Below, in pieces: positions 1 through 9,251 of a stretch of DNA of 39,032 nt; within the stretch, counting starts at the first letter, position 1; every line of letters starts with the position of its first letter. Location: positions 1 to 39,032 of the forward strand of contig JALAGS010000128.1 in assembly GCA_022712315.1 (NCBI GenBank). The letters run 5' to 3'. The stretch is from Sphingobacterium sp. GTDB lineage: Bacteria > Bacteroidota > Bacteroidia > Sphingobacteriales > Sphingobacteriaceae. The notes beneath the pieces are model-generated. The model saw only the letters and a list, made by a program, of their open reading frames with translations. It was not told the origin of the DNA and made no database searches. The translations under genes and the position numbers were made by a program.

Positions 1-93
1 AACAATTGTCACAATTAAAACTAGTTGATCTTAAACATGTTGCATGAGTTAAAATGATATGCAATGAATTTTTAATATTAAAATTAGGATATC

Positions 94-2481
94 ATGTATA
101 ATTATTTAAAAGTCGGCTGGCGGAAATTGATCAGAAACAAGATCTTCTCACTGATCAACATTCTAGGATTATCATTAGGGTTGGCAGCATGCTGGATCAT
201 CCTCTTATTCGTAAATGACGAATTGCGTTATGATCGTTATTTTACTCAATCAGATCGTATATATCGGGTCGTTTCTCACGGAAAATGGGATGGCGGTTCC
301 TTTGATATAACCGGAACTGCAGGACCTCTCGCAAATGTCATCAAAGATGAATTTCCAGGCGTTAAAGAGGCCACCCGATTTGATGTCGAGGGCGGCGGCA
401 TAATCACGATCGGTGATCAACAAACAAAAGTGGATGAAATTTTCTTGGCAGACAGAAATTTTTTCAATCTCTTTGATTATAACTTTCTTGCTGGAAATCC
501 TACAACTGCATTGAACACCCCTCAGTCTATTGTATTGACAGAAGACTTAGCCATACAATTATTTGGATCTGTCAAAACAGCCCTCAACAAAACACTTTAC
601 TTTAATAAATCAGAGCCAACCATCGTTACGGGTATTATCCAAAATGTACCACAAAATACTCATTTCACATTCAGAGCCATCCGTTCTTTCCCAAAAGATT
701 TCAATCCGGATTGGAATCAACTTTATCTTTATACCTACGTATTGCTAAAAGATCAGTCTTACTTGCCGCAACTTCAGGAAAAGCTTCCCCATATCGTAAA
801 AAAATATATTCATGGACGGAATCTCGATTTTGATTATAAGATAGAATTACAACCCATTACCGATATCCATCTACATTCCAACCTAAGCTATGAGCTTGGC
901 AATAATGGTAATATCAAATATGTTTACATCTTTTCTATCGTCGGCATACTGGTCCTATTGATCGCTATCGTGAATTATATTAATATAACAACAGCTCAAG
1001 CTTCGATAAGAATGAAAGAAGTTGCTGTTAGGAAAGTGATCGGGTCCAGCACATTAAATTTGATCAAGCAGTTTCTTATCGAGACATCACTAATTATCTT
1101 GTGTGCAGTATTATTAAGCATATTGCTTGCATCGGTATTTCTCCCTTGGTTAAACCAGATGATTGGCAAGCAGTTGGATCTGTGGCATTTTGGAATAGGA
1201 AAATCGCTGCTTTTCGTATTTCCGTTTATGGTATTTTTAGTCTTCACAACCGGCATTTATCCAGCTTTGATACTCGCAAGATTAAAGACTATTCCTTCAC
1301 TAAAAAACCAGATCGGAATCCATGGATACCAACACCTATTGAGAAAATCACTCGTGGTTTTTCAATTTGTAATTGCGGTATTGCTTATTGTATCCACCAT
1401 GGTCATTTTTCTGCAATTGGATTTTATGACGACAAAAAATCTAGGCTTTGACAAAAATCAAGTCATGGTTTTCCATCTAGACAATGAATCAACTCGTAAT
1501 AAAGGTGACGAACTCAGAAATAGCTTACTTGAAGATAGTCATATTCAAGAAGTCGCGTTTGCGAGTAATCCTATTGGAAAAAACGACATTGGCGTGGGAA
1601 CTTTCAATGTTGAAAATAATGGTCAAATTGATCCCAACTTTACACTCGCCAATACGTTAAAAATTGATCCTAGTTTTATCCCGACTATGCATATTCAAAT
1701 GGTTAAAGGAAGAAATTTCGACAGTACCATGCCAACAGATAGTACTTCCGTCATTATAAATTCGGCATTCGCAAAAAAACAGGGCTGGACAAATGCTATA
1801 GGGAAACGGATTGAATTTGGGAAGGACAAAACTGGCAAATCGATTCTAAAATCTGTTATTGGAGTAGTCAGTGATTTTCATATTTATTCACTCCAGCACA
1901 AGATTGAACCTCTCATTTTAGTACTTCCCACCAATAAAATGGAAATGGACAATATCTATATCCGCATGCAACCGACAAATATCAACAGTACGATTTCGTA
2001 TATAAACAAAATTTATGGTAAATACGCCCCGAATTATCCATTAGAATACACATTTTTAGATAAAACCTTTGAACATCAATACAATTCAGAAATAAAACAG
2101 GGTCAGATTCTCTTAATTTTTGCATTGCTGTCTATCGTTATTGCCTGTTTGGGACTATTTGGTGTGATTACATTCTCTATTCAATTACGAATAAGGGAAA
2201 TTGGCATACGTAAAACATTGGGCGCAACGCTCAGCAGTTTAGTCTATTTACTTTGCTCTGATATGGTTAAACTGGTCGGAATATCCCTGATGATTGCACT
2301 ACCGATAGGATGGCTGTTAATGAATCAATGGTTACAAGAATTCGCCTATCGCATTACAGTAAGCTGGTGGATACTTGCCGGCGCAGGAATCATCGCGCTG
2401 GTAATTGCTATTCTTACGCTATGTACAAGAGCAATAGCTGCCGCTCGAGCTAATCCGGTCGAAAGTCTAAAAGTGGAATAG
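94..2481 (+). CDS. ABC transporter permease, MacB/FtsX type (tandem)
   Basis: This 795-residue inner-membrane protein has the two-half layout of Bacteroidota MacB-like permeases. Each half has one membrane helix, a periplasmic MacB_PCD-like domain and a three-helix FtsX domain. Helices are visible at about 17-40, 275-296, 329-355, 372-395, 418-441, 671-693, 722-746 and 758-780. Both FtsX cores carry the coupling-helix motif (RMKEVAVRKVIGSS and RIREIGIRKTLGAT), and the C terminus ends ANPVESLKVE, as is usual. Such proteins normally work with a separate ATPase and act as mechanotransmitters or exporters of lipoproteins, peptides or drugs; no ATPase gene lies in the window, so the substrate is unknown. 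The start at MYNYLKVGWRKL fits the family. Confidence 0.93.
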   Translation: MYNYLKVGWRKLIRNKIFSLINILGLSLGLAACWIILLFVNDELRYDRYFTQSDRIYRVVSHGKWDGGSFDITGTAGPLANVIKDEFPGVKEATRFDVEGGGIITIGDQQTKVDEIFLADRNFFNLFDYNFLAGNPTTALNTPQSIVLTEDLAIQLFGSVKTALNKTLYFNKSEPTIVTGIIQNVPQNTHFTFRAIRSFPKDFNPDWNQLYLYTYVLLKDQSYLPQLQEKLPHIVKKYIHGRNLDFDYKIELQPITDIHLHSNLSYELGNNGNIKYVYIFSIVGILVLLIAIVNYINITTAQASIRMKEVAVRKVIGSSTLNLIKQFLIETSLIILCAVLLSILLASVFLPWLNQMIGKQLDLWHFGIGKSLLFVFPFMVFLVFTTGIYPALILARLKTIPSLKNQIGIHGYQHLLRKSLVVFQFVIAVLLIVSTMVIFLQLDFMTTKNLGFDKNQVMVFHLDNESTRNKGDELRNSLLEDSHIQEVAFASNPIGKNDIGVGTFNVENNGQIDPNFTLANTLKIDPSFIPTMHIQMVKGRNFDSTMPTDSTSVIINSAFAKKQGWTNAIGKRIEFGKDKTGKSILKSVIGVVSDFHIYSLQHKIEPLILVLPTNKMEMDNIYIRMQPTNINSTISYINKIYGKYAPNYPLEYTFLDKTFEHQYNSEIKQGQILLIFALLSIVIACLGLFGVITFSIQLRIREIGIRKTLGATLSSLVYLLCSDMVKLVGISLMIALPIGWLLMNQWLQEFAYRITVSWWILAGAGIIALVIAILTLCTRAIAAARANPVESLKVE

Positions 2482-3108
2482 ACTTAAACTGTTTCATCGC
2501 TCACTGTTTCTCAGAAAAACAGTTGAAGACATCAACTAGAAAATTAAACCATTTTCGCAAATTATGTAATCCCAGTCTCAATCATGCCGTTCCATCACTC
2601 TTATCTTCGTGGGAGCCACTTCAGTAAGTCCCTCAGCATCTTTTTGCATTATAGACTGTACAAATAAAGCTATTTTAAGTTTCTTTTGCCACAATTGTAT
2701 ATGTCGCTACTGACTGTTTACAAAGATCAATAATATCATTAGCTTCTTGCCTCATACCCTTCAGTCTCAATATCGGGCGATAGAATGATGAGTAAGGTGT
2801 ATACTATTTCGATAAACAATCAGCACAAAAGTTACTTTAAATCAGTCTGTAAAAAATTTTTATATAAAGACTTATTACGCTTAACTATGTTTTTTTCACG
2901 GTATGAAGCAGGATATCAATTGTAAAGCAAGTCGTCCTAAATAAACGTACAATACACACTTATTAAAAAAACAATCGTATCTTTAACCATATAATCTTAA
3001 ATTGACTTTTTCCGATCGAAAAAGACGTTTTCAAGATAATAACCTATGATAAAGATGAATCGATAAGTTAACTGATATCGGAAATACCATACTAACATAG
3101 CTGCTAAC
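2482..3108. other. 627-bp intergenic region, no gene seen
   Basis: I see no plausible coding frame in this AT-rich gap. It holds small hairpins at 2503-2523 and 2521-2537 just after the permease. A 7-bp inverted repeat, CTTTTTC/GAAAAAG with a 5-nt spacer (3006-3024), lies about 85 bp before the regulator start. The regulator's promoter must lie here, but I find no clean TAnnTTTG box. Confidence 0.6.
2503..2523 (+). terminator. weak hairpin after the ABC permease
   Basis: ACTGTTT (2503-2509) and AAACAGT (2517-2523) form a 7-bp inverted repeat with a 7-nt loop, 21 nt after the permease stop. No T-run follows, so this is only a possible transcript end. Confidence 0.3.
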
Positions 3109-6100
3109 ATGCCTAGTTTGAACAGACTCCTATCTCCTCGTCAGACCTTGATCCTGATATTTATTTTCATCCTTGTTCACACAAGCACGCTGACCCACGC
3201 GCAATTCCCCAAGGAGATGAACAGAGGTTTATCCAATAGTTCGGTGAAATCTATATTTCAGGATAGTCAGGGCTTTATGTGGTTTGGGACCTACGACGGG
3301 CTAAACAGATTCGACGGTTATGATATAAAAACCTACAGAAATCAGCTAAATAACGAAAACAGCATTCCGCATAATTATATCTATTGTATAGCAGAAGACC
3401 ACAATAAAAAATTATGGATAGGAACTGGTCAAGGAATTGGAATCTACGACCGAAATTTTGACACCTTCACCCGTTTAAATTATATAGACCCAAAATCAAA
3501 ACGGTCATATCATCTCAATGCCGACACAAAATCCATTCAAATCGATAGTGATAATAATATTTATATCGGAACAAACGGCTGGGGGCTATTTTACAAAAGT
3601 CATCAAGAAGCATATGCCATACAAATTGCTTTTAAAGATTATAAATCAAACCTATCCACCTTATACTACCATGTATCGGCCACGCATATTGACGCGACCG
3701 GCCGGGTATGGGTTTTTATAGAGGGACGCGGTTTATATGCATTAAACAAAAAAACACAGCAGTTGCATCTTGTATCAAAGGCCATTACTAGTGCAACTTG
3801 TATTGTTAGTACCAACAACGGTAATCTCTTTATGAGTAACTACGAGGGACTATTTGTTTGGAAAATCAAAGACCATATGCTTTCGTCCTTGTATCCACAG
3901 GAGCTTAAGTCAAGTCAGATCAACATGCTGACGCTGGAGGGGCAAAACAAACTTTGGTTAGCCACCCAAAACAATGGTATTTTCATTCTTAACCTATCTC
4001 ATGGAAAAGCAGCAAACCAAATTGATCTACAGCCCGTACAATTTTCACTGAATAGCAAAACCATTTATACGGTTTACATAGACTCCCAACGTAAAATATG
4101 GATCGGCACCGGAAAGGGCGGCATTGAGACCATTGATAACAATGGCTATAAATTTAATTATTTACAGCAGAAACATTATGCAGGATTTAACTTAGCGCAC
4201 AAATTTGTACGTTCTTTCGTTGAATATGATAACAAGATCTGGATTGGTACCGAAGGCAATGGCCTTTACACATGGGATAACAAGTCCAATCAGGTTCAGT
4301 CTTTTCAAAAAGGGCCACAGCAATTGCCAGACAATACGGTAAACCATCTTTTGACCGGAACTAAAGGAGACCTATGGATCGCAACCGAAAGAGGGATCGC
4401 GCGTTACACCAAGGGCTCGGGTTTTAAATATTATGTTTGTAGAACGCCAAATGGGGTTCTAAATAACAGTGTACAGTTACTTTTTAAGGATCAGGATGAA
4501 AGGATCTGGGCAGCGACATTTTCTGAGGGAAGAGTATATACATATAATCCGACAAGCGACCAATTTGAAGTCTTCAGCGAAGACATCTATGATATCAATT
4601 GCATGATTGATGATAAACAAGGTAATATCTGGATGGGTAATTACAATGAGATCATAAAGGTAAACAAGAAGACACGAAAAAGCGTCAGGTATTTAATCGG
4701 AAAACCTGTTCGTGCCATTCAGCTCGGAAAAAATAACAGACTTTGGTTAGGAACAGAAGGGAAAGGGCTCTTGGCATTTGATAGCAAATCAAAAAAGATT
4801 GTCGAAAATTATTCCACAAATGAAGGTTTGAGTAACAATGCCGTACTAAATATGCTTGAAGATAAAACCGGAAAATTGTGGCTAAGCACCTTCAATGGCC
4901 TTTCGAAGTTCGATCCTTCCACTAAAAAATTTGTACGGTACGAGGAAACAGATGGGCTTCAAAGCAACGAATTTTCCTATGGGTCAGCTCTTAAGCTCAA
5001 AGACGGCCATCTTCTTTTCGGAGGAAACAACGGTTTCAACATCTTTGATGCAGATAGTATCAAACTGAAAATTTATGCCCCTGCCTTAGCAATCACAAGT
5101 CTTAAAATTAACAATAAAAAGATTGCCGAACTGAGCGACCGGGTCGATATCGGAAAAGATAATGCGATACACAAACTGACCCTCCCATACCATCAATCCA
5201 CGTTTTCGCTGGAGTTTGCCGCCTTGGAGTTTGATTCGCCACAGAAGATAAAATACAGATATCGCTTGGAAGGTTTAGACAAGCAATGGAACGATGCCGG
5301 GTCTACCCGATCGATAAATTACAACGGTCTGCATGAAGGAAATTATACCCTGCTTATTCAATCGACCGACTCAGAAGGCAACTGGACGAATAAACAGATT
5401 AAGCTCGAGATTCAAATTCTTCCGCCTTGGTATAGAAGCTGGTGGGCCTACCTGCTTTACACGCTGGCTATACTCTATACGGGGCTATGGTATCTGCGCT
5501 ATCGGAGGAGGCAAATCGCTTTAAATTATGAAATACAGCTTTCAAAATTCACCATTCAGAAGGAAAGAGAACTCAATGAAAAGAGGCACGCATTTTTTAC
5601 CAATATATCGCATGAATTTAGAACACCACTGACCTTAATTATTAATCCGATTAAAGATCTGCTAAAGACCAAAAACGAATCCAAGGACAGCGCTTCCCTT
5701 CAGGTTGTACATAGAAATGCCAAAAGACTGTTGAGCTTGGTGGACCAACTGCTTGTATTTAGAAAAACAGAGGACGGTGCCGAACAGCTCAAAACCAGTA
5801 TTTTTGACTGCCAAAGCTTTATGAAAGAAATATTTCTATATTTCGCTGCCCAGGCAAAATTACAAAATATAGATTATCAGTTTCTGGAAAATTCAGATCC
5901 AATTTATGTCAATGCCGACAAAGAAAAAATTGAGATCATCTTATGCAATCTCATATCAAATGCCTTTAAATTTACACCTTCCAATGGCGCTATCCATATT
6001 GCCTTATCGCAACAGGGTCGGGAATTAACCATTCAGATCAAAGATTCGGGAAAAGGTATCCCCGAACATCTTGGCGATAGGATATTTGACAAATATTTTT

Positions 6101-7170
6101 CGGATCCACTTAATGGTTCCAAAAAACAAACAGGATTCGGGATTGGGATGTACCTGGTCAAAACTTTTGTTGAAATGCACGCCGGAACAATAAGTTACAC
6201 AAGTTCAGCAACAGCGGGAACAGCATTCGACCTCGTTTTGCCTATCGTGGCACAACAAATGCCGGCCGAAGAACTATTCGCAGATGCAGGGCTCCGCAAC
6301 GAGTCGGGGATTCAAATGCTATACGATGCACAAGTGGTTACGGAAACCGTTCCCACATTTCCGACGGCCATATCAAGCAAAAAGTTTAGTATCTTATTGG
6401 TTGACGACGATGATGCGATCCGCAGCTACCTTACCGACATTTTTAAGGTAGAATATACGGTCTATGGTGCCCGTAATGGCGTTCAGGCATTAGCTATGAT
6501 TAACGAAAAACAACCTGATCTGGTCATAAGTGATATCATCATGGAAGAGATGGATGGATTGTCACTTTGCAAAGCCGTAAAATCTAATGCTACGCTCAAC
6601 CATATTCAAATCATCCTGCTTACTTCAAGTACTTCCGACAGCACGAAGTTAGCCGGAATTCAATATGGTGCCGATGATTATATCCACAAGCCATTTGATT
6701 CGGAGATATTGTTGCTTCGGGTCAAAACATTACTGCAGAACAAAAAGAACCTTCAGGACTTTTTCCTTAACGCTATTACATTACAGTCGAATGAGCTAAA
6801 GATACCGATCACAGACAAGCTATTCATAGAACGGTGCATCGAGATTATTGAAGAGAACCTGTTGGAAGAATTGACTGTAATAAGTCTTGCCGAAAAAACA
6901 GGAATGAGTCATTCTTCACTCTATAAAAAAATTAAAACGATTTCAGGTAAATCGATCAATGAATTTATCAGGTCGGTAAGACTTAAAAAAGCAGCCGAAA
7001 TGCTCATATTGACGGATTCAAAAATTAATGAAGTAGCTAATTTAACAGGTTTCTACGACCAACGCTACTTTAGACAGCAGTTCAGCAAATTGTTTGGCCA
7101 TACGCCATCCGACTATGTCAAAAAGTACCGAAAAGCGTTTCAGAATGAATTCCATGTCGATCGGCCTTAG
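3109..7170 (+). CDS. Hybrid two-component system sensor/regulator (HTCS)
   Basis: This 1353-residue protein senses a glycan-derived ligand in the periplasm and activates PUL transcription directly. In order it has a signal peptide (about 1-32), a two-propeller sensor of Reg_prop repeats (about 35-680, many LWIGT-type motifs), a Y_Y_Y domain (about 690-775), a membrane helix (about 778-800), a HisKA domain with phospho-acceptor His835 in SHEFRTPLT, an HATPase_c domain with DSGKGIP and GFGIGMYL boxes, a receiver domain with acceptor Asp1142 in VISDIIM, and a C-terminal AraC-type helix-turn-helix (about 1245-1345). All phosphorelay residues are present, so it should be functional. It converges on the susCD/GH16-GH43 operon (14461 to 7341), its likely target. 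The ligand is unknown, presumably an oligosaccharide released by that operon's enzyme. Confidence 0.95.
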   Translation: MPSLNRLLSPRQTLILIFIFILVHTSTLTHAQFPKEMNRGLSNSSVKSIFQDSQGFMWFGTYDGLNRFDGYDIKTYRNQLNNENSIPHNYIYCIAEDHNKKLWIGTGQGIGIYDRNFDTFTRLNYIDPKSKRSYHLNADTKSIQIDSDNNIYIGTNGWGLFYKSHQEAYAIQIAFKDYKSNLSTLYYHVSATHIDATGRVWVFIEGRGLYALNKKTQQLHLVSKAITSATCIVSTNNGNLFMSNYEGLFVWKIKDHMLSSLYPQELKSSQINMLTLEGQNKLWLATQNNGIFILNLSHGKAANQIDLQPVQFSLNSKTIYTVYIDSQRKIWIGTGKGGIETIDNNGYKFNYLQQKHYAGFNLAHKFVRSFVEYDNKIWIGTEGNGLYTWDNKSNQVQSFQKGPQQLPDNTVNHLLTGTKGDLWIATERGIARYTKGSGFKYYVCRTPNGVLNNSVQLLFKDQDERIWAATFSEGRVYTYNPTSDQFEVFSEDIYDINCMIDDKQGNIWMGNYNEIIKVNKKTRKSVRYLIGKPVRAIQLGKNNRLWLGTEGKGLLAFDSKSKKIVENYSTNEGLSNNAVLNMLEDKTGKLWLSTFNGLSKFDPSTKKFVRYEETDGLQSNEFSYGSALKLKDGHLLFGGNNGFNIFDADSIKLKIYAPALAITSLKINNKKIAELSDRVDIGKDNAIHKLTLPYHQSTFSLEFAALEFDSPQKIKYRYRLEGLDKQWNDAGSTRSINYNGLHEGNYTLLIQSTDSEGNWTNKQIKLEIQILPPWYRSWWAYLLYTLAILYTGLWYLRYRRRQIALNYEIQLSKFTIQKERELNEKRHAFFTNISHEFRTPLTLIINPIKDLLKTKNESKDSASLQVVHRNAKRLLSLVDQLLVFRKTEDGAEQLKTSIFDCQSFMKEIFLYFAAQAKLQNIDYQFLENSDPIYVNADKEKIEIILCNLISNAFKFTPSNGAIHIALSQQGRELTIQIKDSGKGIPEHLGDRIFDKYFSDPLNGSKKQTGFGIGMYLVKTFVEMHAGTISYTSSATAGTAFDLVLPIVAQQMPAEELFADAGLRNESGIQMLYDAQVVTETVPTFPTAISSKKFSILLVDDDDAIRSYLTDIFKVEYTVYGARNGVQALAMINEKQPDLVISDIIMEEMDGLSLCKAVKSNATLNHIQIILLTSSTSDSTKLAGIQYGADDYIHKPFDSEILLLRVKTLLQNKKNLQDFFLNAITLQSNELKIPITDKLFIERCIEIIEENLLEELTVISLAEKTGMSHSSLYKKIKTISGKSINEFIRSVRLKKAAEMLILTDSKINEVANLTGFYDQRYFRQQFSKLFGHTPSDYVKKYRKAFQNEFHVDRP

Positions 7171-7189
7171 TCTGAATTGTCAAAAATAA

Positions 7190-7242
7190 AATAAGCCCTG
7201 TACAACAATTACGTCGTTTGTTGCTGTACAGGACGTCTTATT
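7190..7242. terminator. Bidirectional terminator-like hairpin between convergent genes
   Basis: CCTGTACA (7197-7204) pairs perfectly with TGTACAGG (7225-7232), ACAA pairs with TTGT inside it, and outer arms AATAAG (7190-7195) and CTTATT (7237-7242) extend the stem. It lies 20 nt after the HTCS stop and downstream of the convergent GH gene, so it can end both transcripts. Confidence 0.65.
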
Positions 7243-7340
7243 GCCTGTTGTGGGTAGCAGAACTGTAACCTTTTTTTGCTGGTGCCTTGCAACTGATTTT
7301 TTTAGCTGAATCTAGGTTGAGTCCGGACTATACGGTCGAA

Positions 7341-9095
7341 TTAGTGAAATGCTCTTAAATCCCACTGATCCCTCCAATTTATCTGTACTTTTTCATTCTG
7401 GAGATCAACCGGAAGCCAGATATATCTGCTATCCATAAGATCTTTGGGATTCCAGCGGTCGGCCATAAAGATAAAGGCATCCTTTTTTCCTGCGACAGGA
7501 AGGATAAATGTCGATTGGCCACCATACGTCAAAGCCGAATTTGGTCCTTGCATTGGATCCCCAAGGGATTTCCAAGGGCCAAAAAGATCTGTAGCAACAT
7601 GAAGCTCTGCACGATTTGGATCCCAGCCAGTGCATCCGCTTGTGATCAGATAATACTTATCTTTGTACTTTAATAAAGCGGGGGCTTCCCTATGATTCCG
7701 GAAGAGTAAGGAATCTTTCGCTGTCACATGCAGGTAATCATCGGTTAATTGAACCAGGCGTAAGGCATAGTTTTCATCCGATGAATAGATTTGGTAAGCC
7801 TTACCATCACTGTCAACAAAAAGACCCATATCACGTGACATATTGTTATTGGGCCGAAAGCTATGGACAAACTGAAAAGGCCCAAGCGGAGAGTCACTGG
7901 TAGCGACAGCGGCCCTGGCTGCCGCATAGCCCTGCCCTTTCAACTCGAGATGGAACCACATCACATATTTCTTCAGCTGCTCCTGGTAGATAACCTTTGG
8001 TCGCTCCATAATACAGCCCCAAGCAATATCGCTTGTAGAATCTGTGCTGGGTGCGAGAGCTAATCCTTCAAACTTCCAGTTATACAAATCATTGGATGAG
8101 TAGACATTGACACCCTGTGATGTCGTTCCGCCACGTTTCTCACCGTACCAATAATATTTTCCATTTTGATGAAGTACGCCGCCGCCATGGGCATTGATCA
8201 CATGACCGGATTGGTCTCTCCATATTTCCCCTGGCGTAAAACTATTCATTTCAGCATGTTCTATTTTTTGATAGACCCGTACATAATCAATTTCATATTT
8301 TGCAGGGAGTAATTTATCAGCTATCGTGCCCCCGTTTATTCCACCGAGGGCCAAATTTAACAGGAGATAATGTGGTTGGGTAAATGGATTGAATCCTGTA
8401 CCATCCCTATTGACCAATTGATCCATAGGAACGTGAAGCATTTCCATATCATCCACATAAAGTGCAATAGCGTCTTCATCCCAAACCATTCGCCAGGTAT
8501 GGAATTGATCTGCCCAAGCCTTTCCACCAAGATCCTTGACTGCTTTCGTCTTACCAAACCAATGTGCTTTCCAGCGTTGGTCAGTACCAGTTGCGATATT
8601 AGCCAATATATTGCCCCTATAATATTCCATGATATCTATTTCACCATTTGATGGCCATTCTTTGGTGGTGCCTAACGTCCAGAATGCAGGCCAAAGGCCC
8701 TCACCAACTGGGATACGTGCCCGGATTTCAAAAATCCCATATTTCCAGCTCTGCTTTCTCAAAGTATTTATCGAAGCCGAAGTATAGGTTATCTTGTTAC
8801 GGCCGGCAATCCAATCAGAGCTGCCCTGCATAAAACCTGGATGATTACGTTGTTCTTTTTTTGCTTCAATAACCAACAGGCCATTATGACAGGAAGCATT
8901 TTCCTTTTGATACCATTGTTCCTCCCGGTTACGCTTGAAACCTTCTTCGAAACTCCATTTAGTTGTGTCGGGCGCACCATTATAATCAAATTCATCCGAC
9001 CAGACCAATTTATACTGCGGTGGGATGGGCTGTTGACTATAGGCGATAAAACAACTTGACAGCAAACTAAGACAGACAGATAAAAGTTTTTTCAT
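7341..9095 (-). CDS. GH16-GH43 fusion, putative beta-1,3-galactan hydrolase
   Basis: This 584-residue secreted enzyme has a signal peptide (about 1-20), an N-terminal GH16 domain (about 25-278) and a C-terminal five-bladed GH43 domain (about 285-584). The GH16 active site is GEIDIMEY: nucleophile Glu152, Asp154 and acid/base Glu157, the ExDxxE spacing of laminarinase-like and endo-galactanase GH16s. The GH43 half starts with INAHGGGV in place of the usual blade-1 aspartate and shows Glu364 (MERPK), Asp422 (SRDMG), Glu470 (REAPAL) and Gln527 (YGGQST). From memory, this matches in order and near-identical spacing the active site of the GH43_24 exo-beta-1,3-galactanase of Phanerochaete, where glutamine serves as base. 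I infer an endo plus exo enzyme on beta-1,3-galactan or type II arabinogalactan. A laminarinase GH16 half cannot be excluded. It is the last gene of the susC-susD operon. Confidence 0.88.
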   Translation of the reverse strand: MKKLLSVCLSLLSSCFIAYSQQPIPPQYKLVWSDEFDYNGAPDTTKWSFEEGFKRNREEQWYQKENASCHNGLLVIEAKKEQRNHPGFMQGSSDWIAGRNKITYTSASINTLRKQSWKYGIFEIRARIPVGEGLWPAFWTLGTTKEWPSNGEIDIMEYYRGNILANIATGTDQRWKAHWFGKTKAVKDLGGKAWADQFHTWRMVWDEDAIALYVDDMEMLHVPMDQLVNRDGTGFNPFTQPHYLLLNLALGGINGGTIADKLLPAKYEIDYVRVYQKIEHAEMNSFTPGEIWRDQSGHVINAHGGGVLHQNGKYYWYGEKRGGTTSQGVNVYSSNDLYNWKFEGLALAPSTDSTSDIAWGCIMERPKVIYQEQLKKYVMWFHLELKGQGYAAARAAVATSDSPLGPFQFVHSFRPNNNMSRDMGLFVDSDGKAYQIYSSDENYALRLVQLTDDYLHVTAKDSLLFRNHREAPALLKYKDKYYLITSGCTGWDPNRAELHVATDLFGPWKSLGDPMQGPNSALTYGGQSTFILPVAGKKDAFIFMADRWNPKDLMDSRYIWLPVDLQNEKVQINWRDQWDLRAFH

Positions 9096-9147
9096 GATTT
9101 AGTTTAAGTTTCTTTGAGTTAACTGCTCTTGATGATCAGTACACAAA

Positions 9148-9184
9148 AATATCCCCCTTTTCCTACGTAGTCAAGGGGGATATT
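9148..9184 (-). terminator. Intercistronic hairpin between susD and the GH16-GH43 gene
   Basis: AATATCCCCCTT (9148-9159) and AAGGGGGATATT (9173-9184) are a perfect 12-bp inverted repeat with a 13-nt loop that contains the palindrome CTACGTAG. Read on the minus strand the stem is followed by a short T-run (ATTTTTGTG), the form of an intrinsic terminator. It lies after the susD stop and before the enzyme start, so it may attenuate enzyme expression or stabilise the upstream susCD message. Confidence 0.7.
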
Positions 9185-9194
9185 GAGTCAAAAA

Positions 9195-9241
9195 GAGGGC
9201 TATATTCGTATTTGTGTAATAATGAGATGACACATATCCCT
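9195..9241 (-). terminator. Second, imperfect hairpin after susD
   Basis: On the minus strand AGGGATAT (complement of 9234-9241) can pair with ATAT-AG-CCCT (complement of 9196-9205) with a 2-nt bulge. Inner GTGT and ACAC segments also pair, and CTTTTTGAC follows. It sits immediately after the susD stop and just upstream of the stronger hairpin at 9148-9184. Confidence 0.4.
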
Positions 9242-9251
9242 TTTTATATTT

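Noticed and set aside
996..1451. Overlapping open frames on both strands inside the ABC permease
   Set aside because: They are out-of-frame shadows of a well-conserved permease region.
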